Shown: piece after piece, positions 50,524 through 59,631 of the stretch
How positions within the stretch are numbered: the stretch's first letter is position 1
Layout of the letters: the number at the start of each line of letters is the position of its first letter
Program-made: the position numbers and the translations under genes
Source of the DNA: Cyanobium sp. Aljojuca 7A6
Lineage (GTDB): Bacteria; Cyanobacteriota; Cyanobacteriia; PCC-6307; Cyanobiaceae
Assembly: GCF_024346455.1 (NCBI RefSeq)
Contig: NZ_JAGQCY010000014.1
Span: 1-64,000 of the forward strand
DNA: 64,000 bases
Direction: 5' to 3'
The notes under the pieces: model-generated
Told to the model about the DNA's origin: nothing
Seen by the model: only the letters and a program-made list of their open reading frames with translations
Database searches by the model: none

Positions 50524-51567
50524 TCAGCGGCTGCTCACCTGGGCCGGGCTGCCTTCAGGACCCACGGCGATCGGCAGCTTGGAGGCGCTGTACTCGGTCC
50601 AGGAGCCTTCATAGATCCGCACATTGGGGTACTTGAGCAGATGCTTCAGGGTAAGGAACTGGAGGCTGGCTTCCCGGCCGGTGCTGCAGGAGACGATCAC
50701 CTCCTTGTCGGGGGTGATGCCACGGCTGACCAGCAGGGCCCGGATCTCCTCAAGCGACCGGAGCGTGTGGGCGTTCTTCTGGGCCTCATCGGCGTTGCTG
50801 GCTTCGGTGAACATCTGCCAGGGGATGTTCTTGGCGCCAGGGATGTGGCCGTTGCGGATGAAGGTCTGGTCGGTGCCCTCGAACTGGGCCTTGGGCCGTG
50901 GGTCGATGATCACCACGTTGCTTTTGCCGATCAGGGGCGCCAGTTCGTTCAGGGGAATGGCCAGACCCTTGACCGTGGTGGGACGGAAGGACCCGGACTG
51001 GAACGTCGGGAAGGCCTTGGTGGTGGGCTGGGAGGCCGCCTTGTAGCCGCTCAGGCCGCCGTTGACGATCGCCACCTGGCGCACGCCACTCTTTTCAAGG
51101 ATGTAGGCGACCAGGGAGGTGCCCAGCACGTCATTGCCGTCGGAGTAAACGAGCACCGAATCCTTGTTGGAGATTCCCGCCTGGCTCAGCAGACTGGCCA
51201 GCTTGGTGGGGCCCCAGATCTGGAAGGGCAGGCGACCGTCGGGCCCGCGGAAGGCCTGTTCCGAGAGATGAACGGCACCGGGCACGTGGCCACCGATGTA
51301 GGAGAGGGGGGGCACCGGACGCACGTCCAGCACTTTCCAGCGGCCCGAGCTGGCGGCGGCAGCGGCCTGCTCAGGGGAGAACACCTGGAAGCTGGTGCCC
51401 CCCGGGGCCAGGGTGGTGACACCCGCAGCGGCCTGGGCGGGAGCGGCGGCCTGGGCCTGGGTGCTGGGGGCGCTCCCGAGGGCGAAGGTGGTGGCCGTGG
51501 CGATGGCGGTTCCGGCCGCTACCGAGAGCAGCAGGCGGCGCGTGAGACGAGACGGCAGGACGGCCAT
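50524..51567 (-). CDS. Exported two-domain rhodanese (thiosulfate sulfurtransferase)
   Basis: About 347 residues from ATG 51567. An N-terminal RRLLLSVAAGTA signal (Tat/Sec-like, cleavage ~residue 45) is followed by two rhodanese domains (~60-185, inactive; ~205-330, active). The catalytic Cys is C294 in the CSTGREA loop of domain 2. It transfers sulfane sulfur, typically thiosulfate to cyanide or another thiol, outside the cytoplasm. It heads the small leftward sulfur cluster with the secreted peptide and YeeE carrier. Confidence 0.88.
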   Translation of the reverse strand: MAVLPSRLTRRLLLSVAAGTAIATATTFALGSAPSTQAQAAAPAQAAAGVTTLAPGGTSFQVFSPEQAAAAASSGRWKVLDVRPVPPLSYIGGHVPGAVHLSEQAFRGPDGRLPFQIWGPTKLASLLSQAGISNKDSVLVYSDGNDVLGTSLVAYILEKSGVRQVAIVNGGLSGYKAASQPTTKAFPTFQSGSFRPTTVKGLAIPLNELAPLIGKSNVVIIDPRPKAQFEGTDQTFIRNGHIPGAKNIPWQMFTEASNADEAQKNAHTLRSLEEIRALLVSRGITPDKEVIVSCSTGREASLQFLTLKHLLKYPNVRIYEGSWTEYSASKLPIAVGPEGSPAQVSSR

Positions 51568-51693
51568 TGAACACAAAGGTGATCGGTGTATAGATATTTA
51601 ATCGATGGCAGGAACCCACCCCTGCCATCGCGATGACATTGAAATATTGGAAGCTGAATGGGGGTACCGTTCCAGCGACCCCGCGAACCAGCC

Positions 51694-52122
51694 ATGGCTT
51701 GGCGTTCCCGTCTGCTGGCCCTCTCCACCTCGTTGCTGGTGGGCGCTGGCGCCCTGGTCGGCGGCGCCGCCCTGGCCACACCGGCCGGATCGCTGCTCAA
51801 GGGCCTGTCGCTGCCGCTGCCCAAGCCCGCTGCCAGCCTGTTCGCCGCCAATGCGATCGGCCAGACCAGCCTCAACACCCAGCTGCCCGGCAAGCCCGAG
51901 GAGCTGCTCGCCAAGGTGAAAGCGTCGCTGGCCAAGCAGGGCTACAGCGAGCGCAAGATCAACACCGTGGTGGGCCCCTGGGGCTTCAACCTGGTGCTGG
52001 ATCCCCCGTCCGGCACCAAGGTGGATGGCACCGCCGAGGGCAAGGCCGCCGCCCTGGTGCTGCAGGCCACCGCCATCGGCCCCAACCAGCTCAACCTCAA
52101 CGTCCGCTTTGAAGGGCTCTGA
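51694..52122 (+). CDS. Secreted hypothetical protein
   Basis: About 142 residues from ATG 51694 (an in-frame ATG lies 36 bp upstream). The signal peptide is LLALSTSLLVGAGALVGGAALATPA. The mature region has no known motif; a compact C-terminal segment (KINTVVGPWGFNLVLDPPSG and LQATAIGPNQLNLNVRFEGL) suggests a small beta-sandwich. It is followed 24 bp later by the Coa1-like gene and diverges from the rhodanese gene. Function unknown. Confidence 0.65.
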   Translation: MAWRSRLLALSTSLLVGAGALVGGAALATPAGSLLKGLSLPLPKPAASLFAANAIGQTSLNTQLPGKPEELLAKVKASLAKQGYSERKINTVVGPWGFNLVLDPPSGTKVDGTAEGKAAALVLQATAIGPNQLNLNVRFEGL

Positions 52123-52146
52123 GGGGTTACGGACCAGAGTCACCCC

Positions 52147-52566
52147 ATGGACAGCAAGCCAGCCCCCAACTGGTGGGCCCGCAACTGGAAATGGCTGGTG
52201 CCGGCCGGCTGCCTCACGGGGGTGGCTGGAGTGGCGGGCTTCATCGCCCTGATTGTCGGCCTGGTGTTCGGGCTGATCAAGTCGACCACGCCGTACCAAC
52301 AGGCCCTGGCCAGGGCCCAGAAGGATCCCGTGGTGATCAGCCGCCTGGGCACGCCGATCAGCGGCGGTCTGCTGGTGTCCGGCAGCGTCAATCTCTCCGG
52401 TGGCACCGGCCAGGCCAACCTGGCCATACCCCTGCAGGGATCCAGGGGCAGCGGCACGCTTTATGTCCAGGCCCGCCAGAGCGCCGGCACCTGGACCTAC
52501 TCCACCCTGACGCTCCAGCCCAACGGCGCCGGTGGACCGATCAGCCTGCTGAGGCCCTCGCTCTGA
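52147..52566 (+). CDS. Coa1-like small membrane protein
   Basis: A 139-residue protein: one N-terminal membrane helix (residues ~19-43, GVAGVAGFIALIVGLVFGLI) and a soluble domain with GLLVSGSVNLSGGTGQANLAIPLQG and GSGTLYVQARQS, the pattern of cytochrome-oxidase assembly factor 1 (Coa1) domains. In bacteria such proteins are mostly uncharacterised; a role in membrane complex assembly is possible. Convergent with mtnA (7-bp gap). Confidence 0.75.
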   Translation: MDSKPAPNWWARNWKWLVPAGCLTGVAGVAGFIALIVGLVFGLIKSTTPYQQALARAQKDPVVISRLGTPISGGLLVSGSVNLSGGTGQANLAIPLQGSRGSGTLYVQARQSAGTWTYSTLTLQPNGAGGPISLLRPSL

Positions 52567-52573
52567 ACTGGGT

Positions 52574-53686
52574 TCAGCCCGCAGCCACCGGGGCGGCGTA
52601 GAGGGCTTGCAGCCCCGCCTCGCTGGCTGGCGCCACGCCCCGCTCGGTGATCAGGGCCGTCACCAGCCGGGCGGGGGTGACATCGAAAGCGGGGTTGAAG
52701 CCCTCGCTGCCGTCGGGCACCAGCTGCACGCTGGTGGGCTCCCCGGCCGCGGGCTTGCCGGCGATGCGGGTCACCTCCAGGGGGGAGCGGGCCTCGATCG
52801 GGATCTCCGCCACCCCGTCGGCGATCGACCAGTCGATGGTGGAGGCGGGCAGGGCCACATAGAAGGGCACGCCGTTGTCGTGGGCGGCGAGGGCCTTGAG
52901 GTAGGTGCCGATCTTGTTGCAGACATCGCCCGTGCGGGTGGTGCGGTCGGTGCCGACGATCACCGCATCCACCTGGCCGTGCTGCATCAGATGCCCGCCG
53001 GCGTTGTCGACGATGACGGTGTGGGGCACCCCTTCTCGGCCCAGCTCGAAGGCCGTCAGGCTGGCCCCCTGGTTGCGGGGCCGGGTCTCGTCGACCCACA
53101 CGTGGATCGGCAGGCCAGAGCGGTGCGCCTTGTAGATCGGCGCCAGGGCCGTGCCCCAGTCGACGGTGGCCAGCCAGCCGGCATTGCAGTGGGTGAGCAC
53201 GTTCAGGGGCTGGCCGCGGCGCTGCTCGGGGCGCCGGGCGGCGATCGCCTGGAACAGGCGCAGGCCGTGGTCGCCGATGGCCTCACACATCGCCACGTCC
53301 TCCTCGGCGATGGCGGCCGCCTCGGCTTTCGCCGCCTCGGCGCGCTGCTCCGCCGCCAGGGGCAGCACCCTGGCCCGCACCCGCTCCAGGGCCCAGCGCA
53401 GGTTGATGGCGGTGGGGCGGGTGGCATCGAGGCGCTCGAAGGCCGCAGCCAGGGAGGCGTCGGAGGGATCGGCTTGCAGGGCCAGCATCAGCCCGTAGGC
53501 CCCGGTGACGCCGATCAGGGGAGCCCCCCGCACCACCATGGTGACGATCGCCTCGGCCGCCTCCTCGACGCTGGTGAGCGAGCGGGTGAGAAAGCGGTGC
53601 GGCAACAGGGTCTGGTCGATCACACCGACCGAGCGGCCGCCCTCCTCCAGCCAGATGGTGCGCCAGGGCCTGCCGTCGATGTTCAT
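52574..53686 (-). CDS. mtnA: Methylthioribose-1-phosphate isomerase
   Basis: A 370-residue protein of the eIF2B-like isomerase family. The catalytic Cys is C167 (LTHCNAG) and the catalytic Asp is D247 (VGTDR), with [15 protein letters not shown] near residue 52-65 as the usual N-terminal signature. It converts 5-methylthioribose-1-P to 5-methylthioribulose-1-P in methionine salvage. The upstream amidase gene's stop overlaps the start by 4 bp. Confidence 0.95.
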   Translation of the reverse strand: MNIDGRPWRTIWLEEGGRSVGVIDQTLLPHRFLTRSLTSVEEAAEAIVTMVVRGAPLIGVTGAYGLMLALQADPSDASLAAAFERLDATRPTAINLRWALERVRARVLPLAAEQRAEAAKAEAAAIAEEDVAMCEAIGDHGLRLFQAIAARRPEQRRGQPLNVLTHCNAGWLATVDWGTALAPIYKAHRSGLPIHVWVDETRPRNQGASLTAFELGREGVPHTVIVDNAGGHLMQHGQVDAVIVGTDRTTRTGDVCNKIGTYLKALAAHDNGVPFYVALPASTIDWSIADGVAEIPIEARSPLEVTRIAGKPAAGEPTSVQLVPDGSEGFNPAFDVTPARLVTALITERGVAPASEAGLQALYAAPVAAG

Positions 53687-55329
53687 GGGGAAGCAGGGGT
53701 GGTGAGGTCCAGTATCGATTTTCCGCCATCACCGGGCCGGTTCAGCAGGTCGTCGGTGAGGCGCCGGAAGCGGGCCGGATCGAGATCCCCCAGGGCCTCA
53801 CCGCGGCGGCTCTTCCAGGCCTGCCAGCCCAGCAGCGGCACCAGCCGGTTGTGGCCCGCCAGATCCAGAGGGGGCCCGGCCGGCACCACGGCCCGGGGCG
53901 GCGGCAGCGGCCCGCGCTGCGCCTCCAGCACCGCGGCGATGGCGACCAGATCCTCGTCGCCGCCGCTGGCGCCGAGGATCTCCAGTCCCACGGGCATGCC
54001 GCGGCGATCGAGGGCCAGCGGCAGGGCCACCGCCGGCAGGCCGCTGGTGCTGCTCACCATGCAGGTGATGGCAGGCGAAGGATCCCGCCGGGCGCCGCCG
54101 CGCCGATCGGGCAGCAGCAGCAGGCCGTCGAGGCGCTGGGCCCGCAGGGCCTGCTCCAGCAGCCGGCGGTTGGATGCCATCTGACGACGCGCCCGCTGCT
54201 CCGCCGCCGGATCGCTCGCCATCAGCGTGCGGCATTCCGCCGGGGTCCACTCCGGCGGCAGGCGGCCGGAGCCGCAGATGTCGTCCCAGCTGCGCCGGCT
54301 GCCCGGGTAGCGAACCAGCTGGGCGTCGATGCGACGCCCGGACCCCTTGACGAACGCCGGGCCCAGCCGGGTGTCGAGACCCGGCAGCACCAGCGCCTCG
54401 ACCACCTCCGCTCCGGCGGCCCGCAGCAGGTCCACGGCCTGGCTTAGCGCCGCCGCGGCCGCCTCACTGGTGGGAGCCAGGTCCTGATCGCCGGCCCGGG
54501 CCAGCACCGCCAGCCGCCGGCCACGCAGATCGGGCGGAGCCACCGCGCGCTCGGCCTGCCAGGTGGGGTCGAGCACGGCCAGCCCCCGGGCCAGCAGGCC
54601 CGTGTCGCGGGCGATCAACCCCGGGGTGCCATTGACGAAGCCGATCGGCAGCAGGCCGGCGCTGGAGAAGCGCCCCTGGGTGGAGCGGAGCGTCACGGCG
54701 CCGTTGTAGACCGCCGGCAGGCGCAGGGAGCCGCAGTTGTCGCTGCCGAGGGCCAGCGGCACGAAGCCGGCCCCGACGGCCACCGCGGAACCGGAGGAGG
54801 AGCCCCCCGGGCCCAGCCAGGGGTCGTAGGCGTTGCCGACACGGCCCGCCGCCCCCGACAGCCCGCGGATGCCGAAGGCGAACTCATCCATCGTTGTCTT
54901 GCCGATCACGATCGCTCCGGCCGCCCGCAGGCGGGCCACCGCCTCGGCGTCCTCGGCGGGCTGGTTGCCCAGCAGCGCCAGCGAACCGGCGGCCATCGGC
55001 TGGTCGGCGCTGGCAAAGTTGTCCTTCACCGCCACAGGCAGACAGTCGAGGGGGCCGGCGGGGGCGCCCGCCGCCCGGGCCCGATCGAGGGCGGCGGCCT
55101 GCTCAAGGGCATAGGGATTGAGCTGCTGGAACGCGTTGAGCGGCGGTCCGGAGCCGGTGGCCAGGTTGCGATGCAGGATCTCCCTCTGCACCGCCGTGAT
55201 CCTGGCCACGCAGCTGGGCGCCGGAGTCGCCGCCGCAGCAGGCGCAGGCAGCATGGCCATCAGCAGTGGCACGGCAAGCCCAAGCCCCCTGGGCCCCCTG
55301 CCGATCGCTGCCAGCGTCGCCCTTTGCAT
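53683..55329 (-). CDS. Exported amidase-signature hydrolase
   Basis: A 548-residue protein. An N-terminal signal peptide ([15 protein letters not shown]) is followed by the amidase-signature fold. The triad is K102 (VAVKDN), S177 (cis-Ser, [10 protein letters not shown]) and S201 ([12 protein letters not shown]). Near the nucleophile the usual G-T/S-D-T-G-G-S is G-S-D-N-C-G-S, so the oxyanion region is altered. A bulk or acyl-amide substrate in the periplasm is expected. Overlaps mtnA by 4 bp and follows the large iron-sulfur gene by 6 bp. Confidence 0.8.
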   Translation of the reverse strand: MQRATLAAIGRGPRGLGLAVPLLMAMLPAPAAAATPAPSCVARITAVQREILHRNLATGSGPPLNAFQQLNPYALEQAAALDRARAAGAPAGPLDCLPVAVKDNFASADQPMAAGSLALLGNQPAEDAEAVARLRAAGAIVIGKTTMDEFAFGIRGLSGAAGRVGNAYDPWLGPGGSSSGSAVAVGAGFVPLALGSDNCGSLRLPAVYNGAVTLRSTQGRFSSAGLLPIGFVNGTPGLIARDTGLLARGLAVLDPTWQAERAVAPPDLRGRRLAVLARAGDQDLAPTSEAAAAALSQAVDLLRAAGAEVVEALVLPGLDTRLGPAFVKGSGRRIDAQLVRYPGSRRSWDDICGSGRLPPEWTPAECRTLMASDPAAEQRARRQMASNRRLLEQALRAQRLDGLLLLPDRRGGARRDPSPAITCMVSSTSGLPAVALPLALDRRGMPVGLEILGASGGDEDLVAIAAVLEAQRGPLPPPRAVVPAGPPLDLAGHNRLVPLLGWQAWKSRRGEALGDLDPARFRRLTDDLLNRPGDGGKSILDLTTPASP

Positions 55330-55335
55330 GCTCCG

Positions 55336-58167
55336 CTAGGGGACCGGTGATACCGCCGACGCCCGCATCAGCCGCTGCAGCTGGCCGCTCTCCAGCTCCA
55401 GCACCCGGCGGGCGAAATCGGGATCCCGCTCCAGCACCGCATCGAAGGAATCCACCGGCACGGCCAGCAGGCGGGTGCCGTCGGCCTCGGCCACGATCGT
55501 GCTCTCCGAGGCGCTGTGGGTGAGCACCTGCAGCTCATCAAGCACCCGGCCGGGCTGGAGATCCTCCTCCCAGGTGCGCTCGCCGTCCCGGTGCAGGACC
55601 CGGGCCCGGCCCTCGATCAGCAGCAGCAGTTCGCGGCAGGTGTCGCCCGTCTCGGTGATCAGTTCGCCCTTGGCGAACGTGCGCACGTCGGCCTGGGTGG
55701 CGAGGGCATCGAGGGTGTCGGCATCGCTGCGGCGGAAGAAGTCACTGGTGGCCAGGAACACCCGCTTCTCCAGCTCCGGGAACCCCCGCAACTCCGGGGG
55801 GCCTTGGAGGGCCTCGACGGCCCGGGCGGTCTGGCGCAGCAGGGGTGGGGCCCCCGTCACACCCAGCTCGGCCGCCAGGGACCGGGCCCGGCCGCCATCG
55901 AGGCAGGCCGTCAGGAACAGGGCAGCGGCCGCCAGTTTCGGACTGGGATCGGCGGCCAGGCTGGCCAGGAAGCTGAGGGTTTCGTCGACGGGCACCTCCA
56001 GGGAACAGGAGGGAGCCTCACCACCAGGGTGGGAAAGGGTGCCTGCGACGGCCGCCGGCAGGCGGCGCTCCCAGCCCTCCTGACGCAGCAACTCCGGCAG
56101 CTCCAGTGGCGCGATGGCCTGCAGCCGCTGCACCAGGCCCGGCACCGCCGGATCCTCCTGGAGGGTGGCCAGGCCATCGAGGATCGCCCGCAGCGTCAGC
56201 TCCTTGCGCAGCTGCAGCCGGTCGTCGAGGAGGGCCAGCACGGCGGACTGATGGCGCAGGGCGCTCTGGTGCAGGGCGCGGTAGCCGTCGGTGAGGGCCG
56301 GCAGCCGCTCCAGCAACAGCTCCACCTTGTGGATCGCCGCCGCGGCGGGGGAGAGGTCGTCCAGCACCTGCTCCTCCTCGCGCGAGGAGATGCCGTATTC
56401 ACGCCGCAACGCCTGCAGGGCAGCGCCATCTTGAGGGCCAGGGCCTTCCCCGAGGCGCTGGACCAGCATCAGCCGCTCCAGGGACTTGCGGTAGCCGCTG
56501 AGGCGGATCTGGTCCTCCAGGCTGCGGCGGCTGTCGGGATCGAGCAGGCCGGGATCCTCGACGCCGAGCTCTTCGAGCAGCTTGCGGTGCTCGCCATCGG
56601 TGATGCCGAGAGAGAGGCGCATCTGCTTGAGCACCTCCAGGCTGCTGGCGGCATTGACGAAACCCTCCTCGAGGGCCTCCCGCACCACACCCTTGTAGGC
56701 CTCATGCCGCTTCTGGCCGGTGAAACCTGGCAGCACCTTGGCCAGCACGTACACCTCCTCGGTGCCCAGGTCGGCCAGGGAGCGGCCATCGAGGTAGAGA
56801 CCCACGTCCAGATCCAGGCGGGTGAGCTGCTTGCGGAAGCGCTCGGCCAGGTTCTCGCGGCCATAGAGATCGGGGGAGCGGTTCCAGGCCCGGTAAAGCC
56901 ACAGGGTGCTGACGGCCACCAGGGTGACGTCGAACAGGTACTGAACCCAGTCCGGCGCCAGCAGCAGCAGCGGCCGGCCGGCGAACAGAAAGAAGAAGTT
57001 GAACACCAGGAAGGTGGCCACCACGAACACTTGGTGCCGGATCCGGTTGCGATCGGGCTCGCCGCCGCGGCGGCGCACCCGGGTCCGCAGCGCCGACTCG
57101 ATCGCCCGGCCCGCCAGCAGACCCAGCCAGGTGCACAGGCCCAGGAACAGGGGCACGGCCGCCAGCCTGGGAATATTGATTGCCTGTCCGAACAGATAGA
57201 ACCCCGGCCGCAGCAGCTGGGCCAGCTGGTCGCTCTGACGCAGCCAGATGCCGGAGAAGTAGTACTCCCAGTTGCCGGCGTAGAGGTAGTAGTAGAGGAA
57301 ATAACCCACCACCAGGCCCACGTAGCCATAGCGCTCGAAAGCGAAGGCCGGGGTGGGCAGCCGGGCCCAGTAGGTGCGCTCGGCGTCGATGTCGATGCAA
57401 GGCTGCTGGCAGGCCACGCAGGCGCTCTGTTCGCTGCCGTCGGGCTGCACGCTGCGGCACATCGACTGGGTGATCGGCGAGCTGGCCATGTGGGCCTTGC
57501 TGCCCAGCAGACCGGTGGGGGTGGAGAAGATGCTCTGCACCGGCGCCATCGGGCAGAAGTACTGGCACCAGCTCTTGCCGCCGTAGAGCCAGCCCACGGC
57601 GATGGCACAGAGGATCGTGAAGGTCAGCCAGCCGAACAGCACCAGACGGTCGGCGTTGAAGAACAGGATGCGGCCACAGAGGCCGACGAACAGCCAGCCG
57701 AACTGGAGCCGGGAGTAGTGCTGGCCCAGCCAGGAATCGGCCGGCACCTTGGCCAGCTGCAGGCGCTTCTCACCGGTTTTGGGGTTCACCTTGGCGATCT
57801 GGCGCTGCAGCCCCAGGGCGCGGGGAATCTGGGAGAGGAACGCAAGCGGGCAGATCCGCCGCCAAAGCTCATGGCCGAACACCAGCAGGACGAAAATCGC
57901 CGACGGCACCACCACCCCCCAGAACTCCGTGGTCCCCAGGGGATAGGGGGCCTCCGTCAGGCAGGCTCCCTGCACCGGCACGCACCCCTGTGGCAGGCGC
58001 AGGGGGCTCCAGGGGTGGTCGGGCTCGGTGAACTGGGGCGTGAACGGGTCGTAAAGCAGGGAAAGGATGATCAGCAGCCAGCCGGTGGTGAGCCCCCAAC
58101 GCACCAGATGCATCCGCCGTTCCGTCACTGATAGCCCTCGCTGCAATCCACCGGTGGCGCTGACCAT
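55336..58167 (-). CDS. Membrane iron-sulfur polyferredoxin fused to a cyclic-nucleotide-binding domain
   Basis: About 943 residues from ATG 58167. The first ~450 residues hold roughly eight membrane helices and NapH/NosR-like Cys clusters: C106 (RICPLAF), C201/C205 (SWCQYFCPMAP), and C237/C250/C253/C257 (spacing C-x12-C-x2-C-x3-C), enough for one or two [4Fe-4S] clusters. A helical, soluble middle (~455-815) of unknown type follows, with a repeated ~60-residue pattern (LLEELGVEDPGLLDPDSRRSLEDQIRL region). The C-terminal ~125 residues are a cNMP-binding beta-roll (LIEGRARVLHRDGE, DELQVLTHS). Electron transfer across the membrane, gated by a nucleotide, is the natural hypothesis. Confidence 0.85.
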   Translation of the reverse strand: MVSATGGLQRGLSVTERRMHLVRWGLTTGWLLIILSLLYDPFTPQFTEPDHPWSPLRLPQGCVPVQGACLTEAPYPLGTTEFWGVVVPSAIFVLLVFGHELWRRICPLAFLSQIPRALGLQRQIAKVNPKTGEKRLQLAKVPADSWLGQHYSRLQFGWLFVGLCGRILFFNADRLVLFGWLTFTILCAIAVGWLYGGKSWCQYFCPMAPVQSIFSTPTGLLGSKAHMASSPITQSMCRSVQPDGSEQSACVACQQPCIDIDAERTYWARLPTPAFAFERYGYVGLVVGYFLYYYLYAGNWEYYFSGIWLRQSDQLAQLLRPGFYLFGQAINIPRLAAVPLFLGLCTWLGLLAGRAIESALRTRVRRRGGEPDRNRIRHQVFVVATFLVFNFFFLFAGRPLLLLAPDWVQYLFDVTLVAVSTLWLYRAWNRSPDLYGRENLAERFRKQLTRLDLDVGLYLDGRSLADLGTEEVYVLAKVLPGFTGQKRHEAYKGVVREALEEGFVNAASSLEVLKQMRLSLGITDGEHRKLLEELGVEDPGLLDPDSRRSLEDQIRLSGYRKSLERLMLVQRLGEGPGPQDGAALQALRREYGISSREEEQVLDDLSPAAAAIHKVELLLERLPALTDGYRALHQSALRHQSAVLALLDDRLQLRKELTLRAILDGLATLQEDPAVPGLVQRLQAIAPLELPELLRQEGWERRLPAAVAGTLSHPGGEAPSCSLEVPVDETLSFLASLAADPSPKLAAAALFLTACLDGGRARSLAAELGVTGAPPLLRQTARAVEALQGPPELRGFPELEKRVFLATSDFFRRSDADTLDALATQADVRTFAKGELITETGDTCRELLLLIEGRARVLHRDGERTWEEDLQPGRVLDELQVLTHSASESTIVAEADGTRLLAVPVDSFDAVLERDPDFARRVLELESGQLQRLMRASAVSPVP

Positions 58168-58256
58168 AGCGATGGCCTCAGAAAGCTGACTGGCCGGGGG
58201 TGTTGGGGGCCAAGGGCTGCCATCCTCAGGGTTGAGGCTGACGCCCGCGCCACCGG

Positions 58257-58964
58257 ATGGACTTCTTCGATCGCCAGTGGTCCACCTACCGCGCCGTGGT
58301 GGACCACGACCTGATGCAGCACCGGGCCCTGACGGCGGCCCTGGGCCAGGCGCTGGGGGCCTGGCTGGCGGCACGGCCGGCCGGCTCGGCGCCGCCCCGG
58401 ATGGTGGATCTCGGCTGCGGCGACCTGGCCGTGATGGCCCCGCTGCTGCAAGGCCTGCCGCTGGGCTCCTACCTGGGCGTGGATCTCTCCGCCGCGGTGC
58501 TGCCCCGGGCCGCAGCCGCCCTGGGCGCGGTGCCCTACTCCTGCCAGTGGCGGGAGCAGGATCTGCTGGCCTGGGCCGAAGCCGAACCGGGACCCGAACC
58601 GGTGGATCTGCTCCATTCCGCCTTCGCCATTCACCATCTCAGCGACGACGACAAGGCCCGCTTCCTGCAGCTCTGCCGCCGCCATCTGGCTCCAAACGGC
58701 CTGTTCCTCTGGGCCGACGTGTTCCGCCCGCCCGGGGAAGACCGCCCGGCCTATGTGGCGCGCTACGTGGACCGGATCCGCAATGACTGGGGCGTGCTGG
58801 CGCCCGGGCAGCAGCAGCCGGTGATCGACCACCTCAACCAGTTCGACTTCCCCGCCGAACGCGACGCCATCCGCCGCAGCGCCGAAGCCTGCGGATGGAC
58901 GTGGCAGTGGCTCTGGCAGGGCGACCACCGGGCCGAAGCCCTGGCGGCGCTCACTCGGGCCTAG
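58257..58964 (+). CDS. Class I SAM-dependent methyltransferase
   Basis: A 235-residue Rossmann methyltransferase with MVDLGCGDLAVMAPLLQG (SAM loop), GVDLSAAVLPRA (acidic loop), HSAFAIHHLSDDDK and FLWADVFRPPGEDRPAYV. The small-molecule-type core, with no extra domain, does not show the substrate. It diverges from the iron-sulfur fusion gene; the 89-bp gap is the shared upstream region. It is the last gene of the uniformly GC-rich core block. Confidence 0.8.
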   Translation: MDFFDRQWSTYRAVVDHDLMQHRALTAALGQALGAWLAARPAGSAPPRMVDLGCGDLAVMAPLLQGLPLGSYLGVDLSAAVLPRAAAALGAVPYSCQWREQDLLAWAEAEPGPEPVDLLHSAFAIHHLSDDDKARFLQLCRRHLAPNGLFLWADVFRPPGEDRPAYVARYVDRIRNDWGVLAPGQQQPVIDHLNQFDFPAERDAIRRSAEACGWTWQWLWQGDHRAEALAALTRA

Positions 58965-58987
58965 CAAGCAGCATTGATGCCCCCATC

Positions 58988-59248
58988 TCAGTTCTGGCTC
59001 GGGCGTCGATTCGACACGACTTTGCGCACGAGAAGAAGCAAAGCAACAAGCAGACTTGCCCATCCTGCAGCCGAGCCAAAAACGAAAACCAGAAAATTTC
59101 CATAGCGTCCAAAGCCGCTACCGAACAGCAGAGATCCGTTCAGGACGACGTAGAGGCCTGCGCCAGGGGTGAGTACAGGTGATAGGGCGCTACCCGGCTG
59201 CCGTGCATACGTGACCGCAGCAAGTAGGGAAAAGGCCGCGAAGCCCAA
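58988..59248 (-). CDS. Small membrane protein, 5' end possibly lost
   Basis: 86 residues from a TTG (59248). Two hydrophobic segments: GAGLYVVLNGSLLFGSGFG-type (residues ~28-45) and GWASLLVALLLLVRKVV (~63-80). The frame stays open upstream to a TAA about 60 bp away without an ATG, and that upstream segment still reads protein-like (NPSHDLAIQSAFNSWA), suggesting the true N-terminus was removed. The region overlaps the extended C-terminus of the ParE toxin gene by 109 bp. Function unknown. Confidence 0.45.
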   Translation of the reverse strand: MGFAAFSLLAAVTYARQPGSALSPVLTPGAGLYVVLNGSLLFGSGFGRYGNFLVFVFGSAAGWASLLVALLLLVRKVVSNRRPSQN

Positions 59249-59631
59249 TGCCCAAGAGTTAAAAGCGCTTTGAATCGCAAGATCATGGCTTGGGTTGACG
59301 AACGATTACCATCACCAAGCCGCAGAGGGCCTGAAGCATCAATCAGGCTCCGCCAGTACTCTGGGCAACGTGCGTGATGCGCAAGAGCAAAGACAACAAT
59401 GCCATCGTCATGCGGTCGATAAACAAGCGAGAAGGGGAAGTCCCTGAGGAACACTCGACGAGTATTTTCTGATGCTGGCGTCCCTGTGAGAGGGTAGACT
59501 AAGGCGGGAGCATGTGCATCTTCAATGGCAACAAGGAAGCGAGCGCCAAGTCCAAGCTCTTTGGAGTTGCAATAGGCAACTTCTGAAAGAAGCTCGCGTC
59601 TAGCAGGAGCGACAAAGCGTACGCGCTTCAC
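59140..59631 (-). CDS. RelE/ParE-type toxin with abnormal C-terminal extension
   Basis: 163 residues. Residues ~1-97 match ParE: VRFVAPARRELLSEVAYCNS, RFLVAIEDA, RRVFLRDFPFSLVYRP and HHARCPEYWRSL, a normal ParE end. The following ~65 residues (from about DASGPLRLGDG) are unrelated to ParE and overlap the next gene in another frame, so the native stop has been lost, most simply by a small deletion fusing it to flanking sequence. Antitoxin gene overlaps its start by 4 bp. Toxins of this type inhibit gyrase or cleave mRNA; whether this one is active is doubtful. Confidence 0.75.
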   Translation of the reverse strand: MKRVRFVAPARRELLSEVAYCNSKELGLGARFLVAIEDAHAPALVYPLTGTPASENTRRVFLRDFPFSLVYRPHDDGIVVFALAHHARCPEYWRSLIDASGPLRLGDGNRSSTQAMILRFKALLTLGHWASRPFPYLLRSRMHGSRVAPYHLYSPLAQASTSS

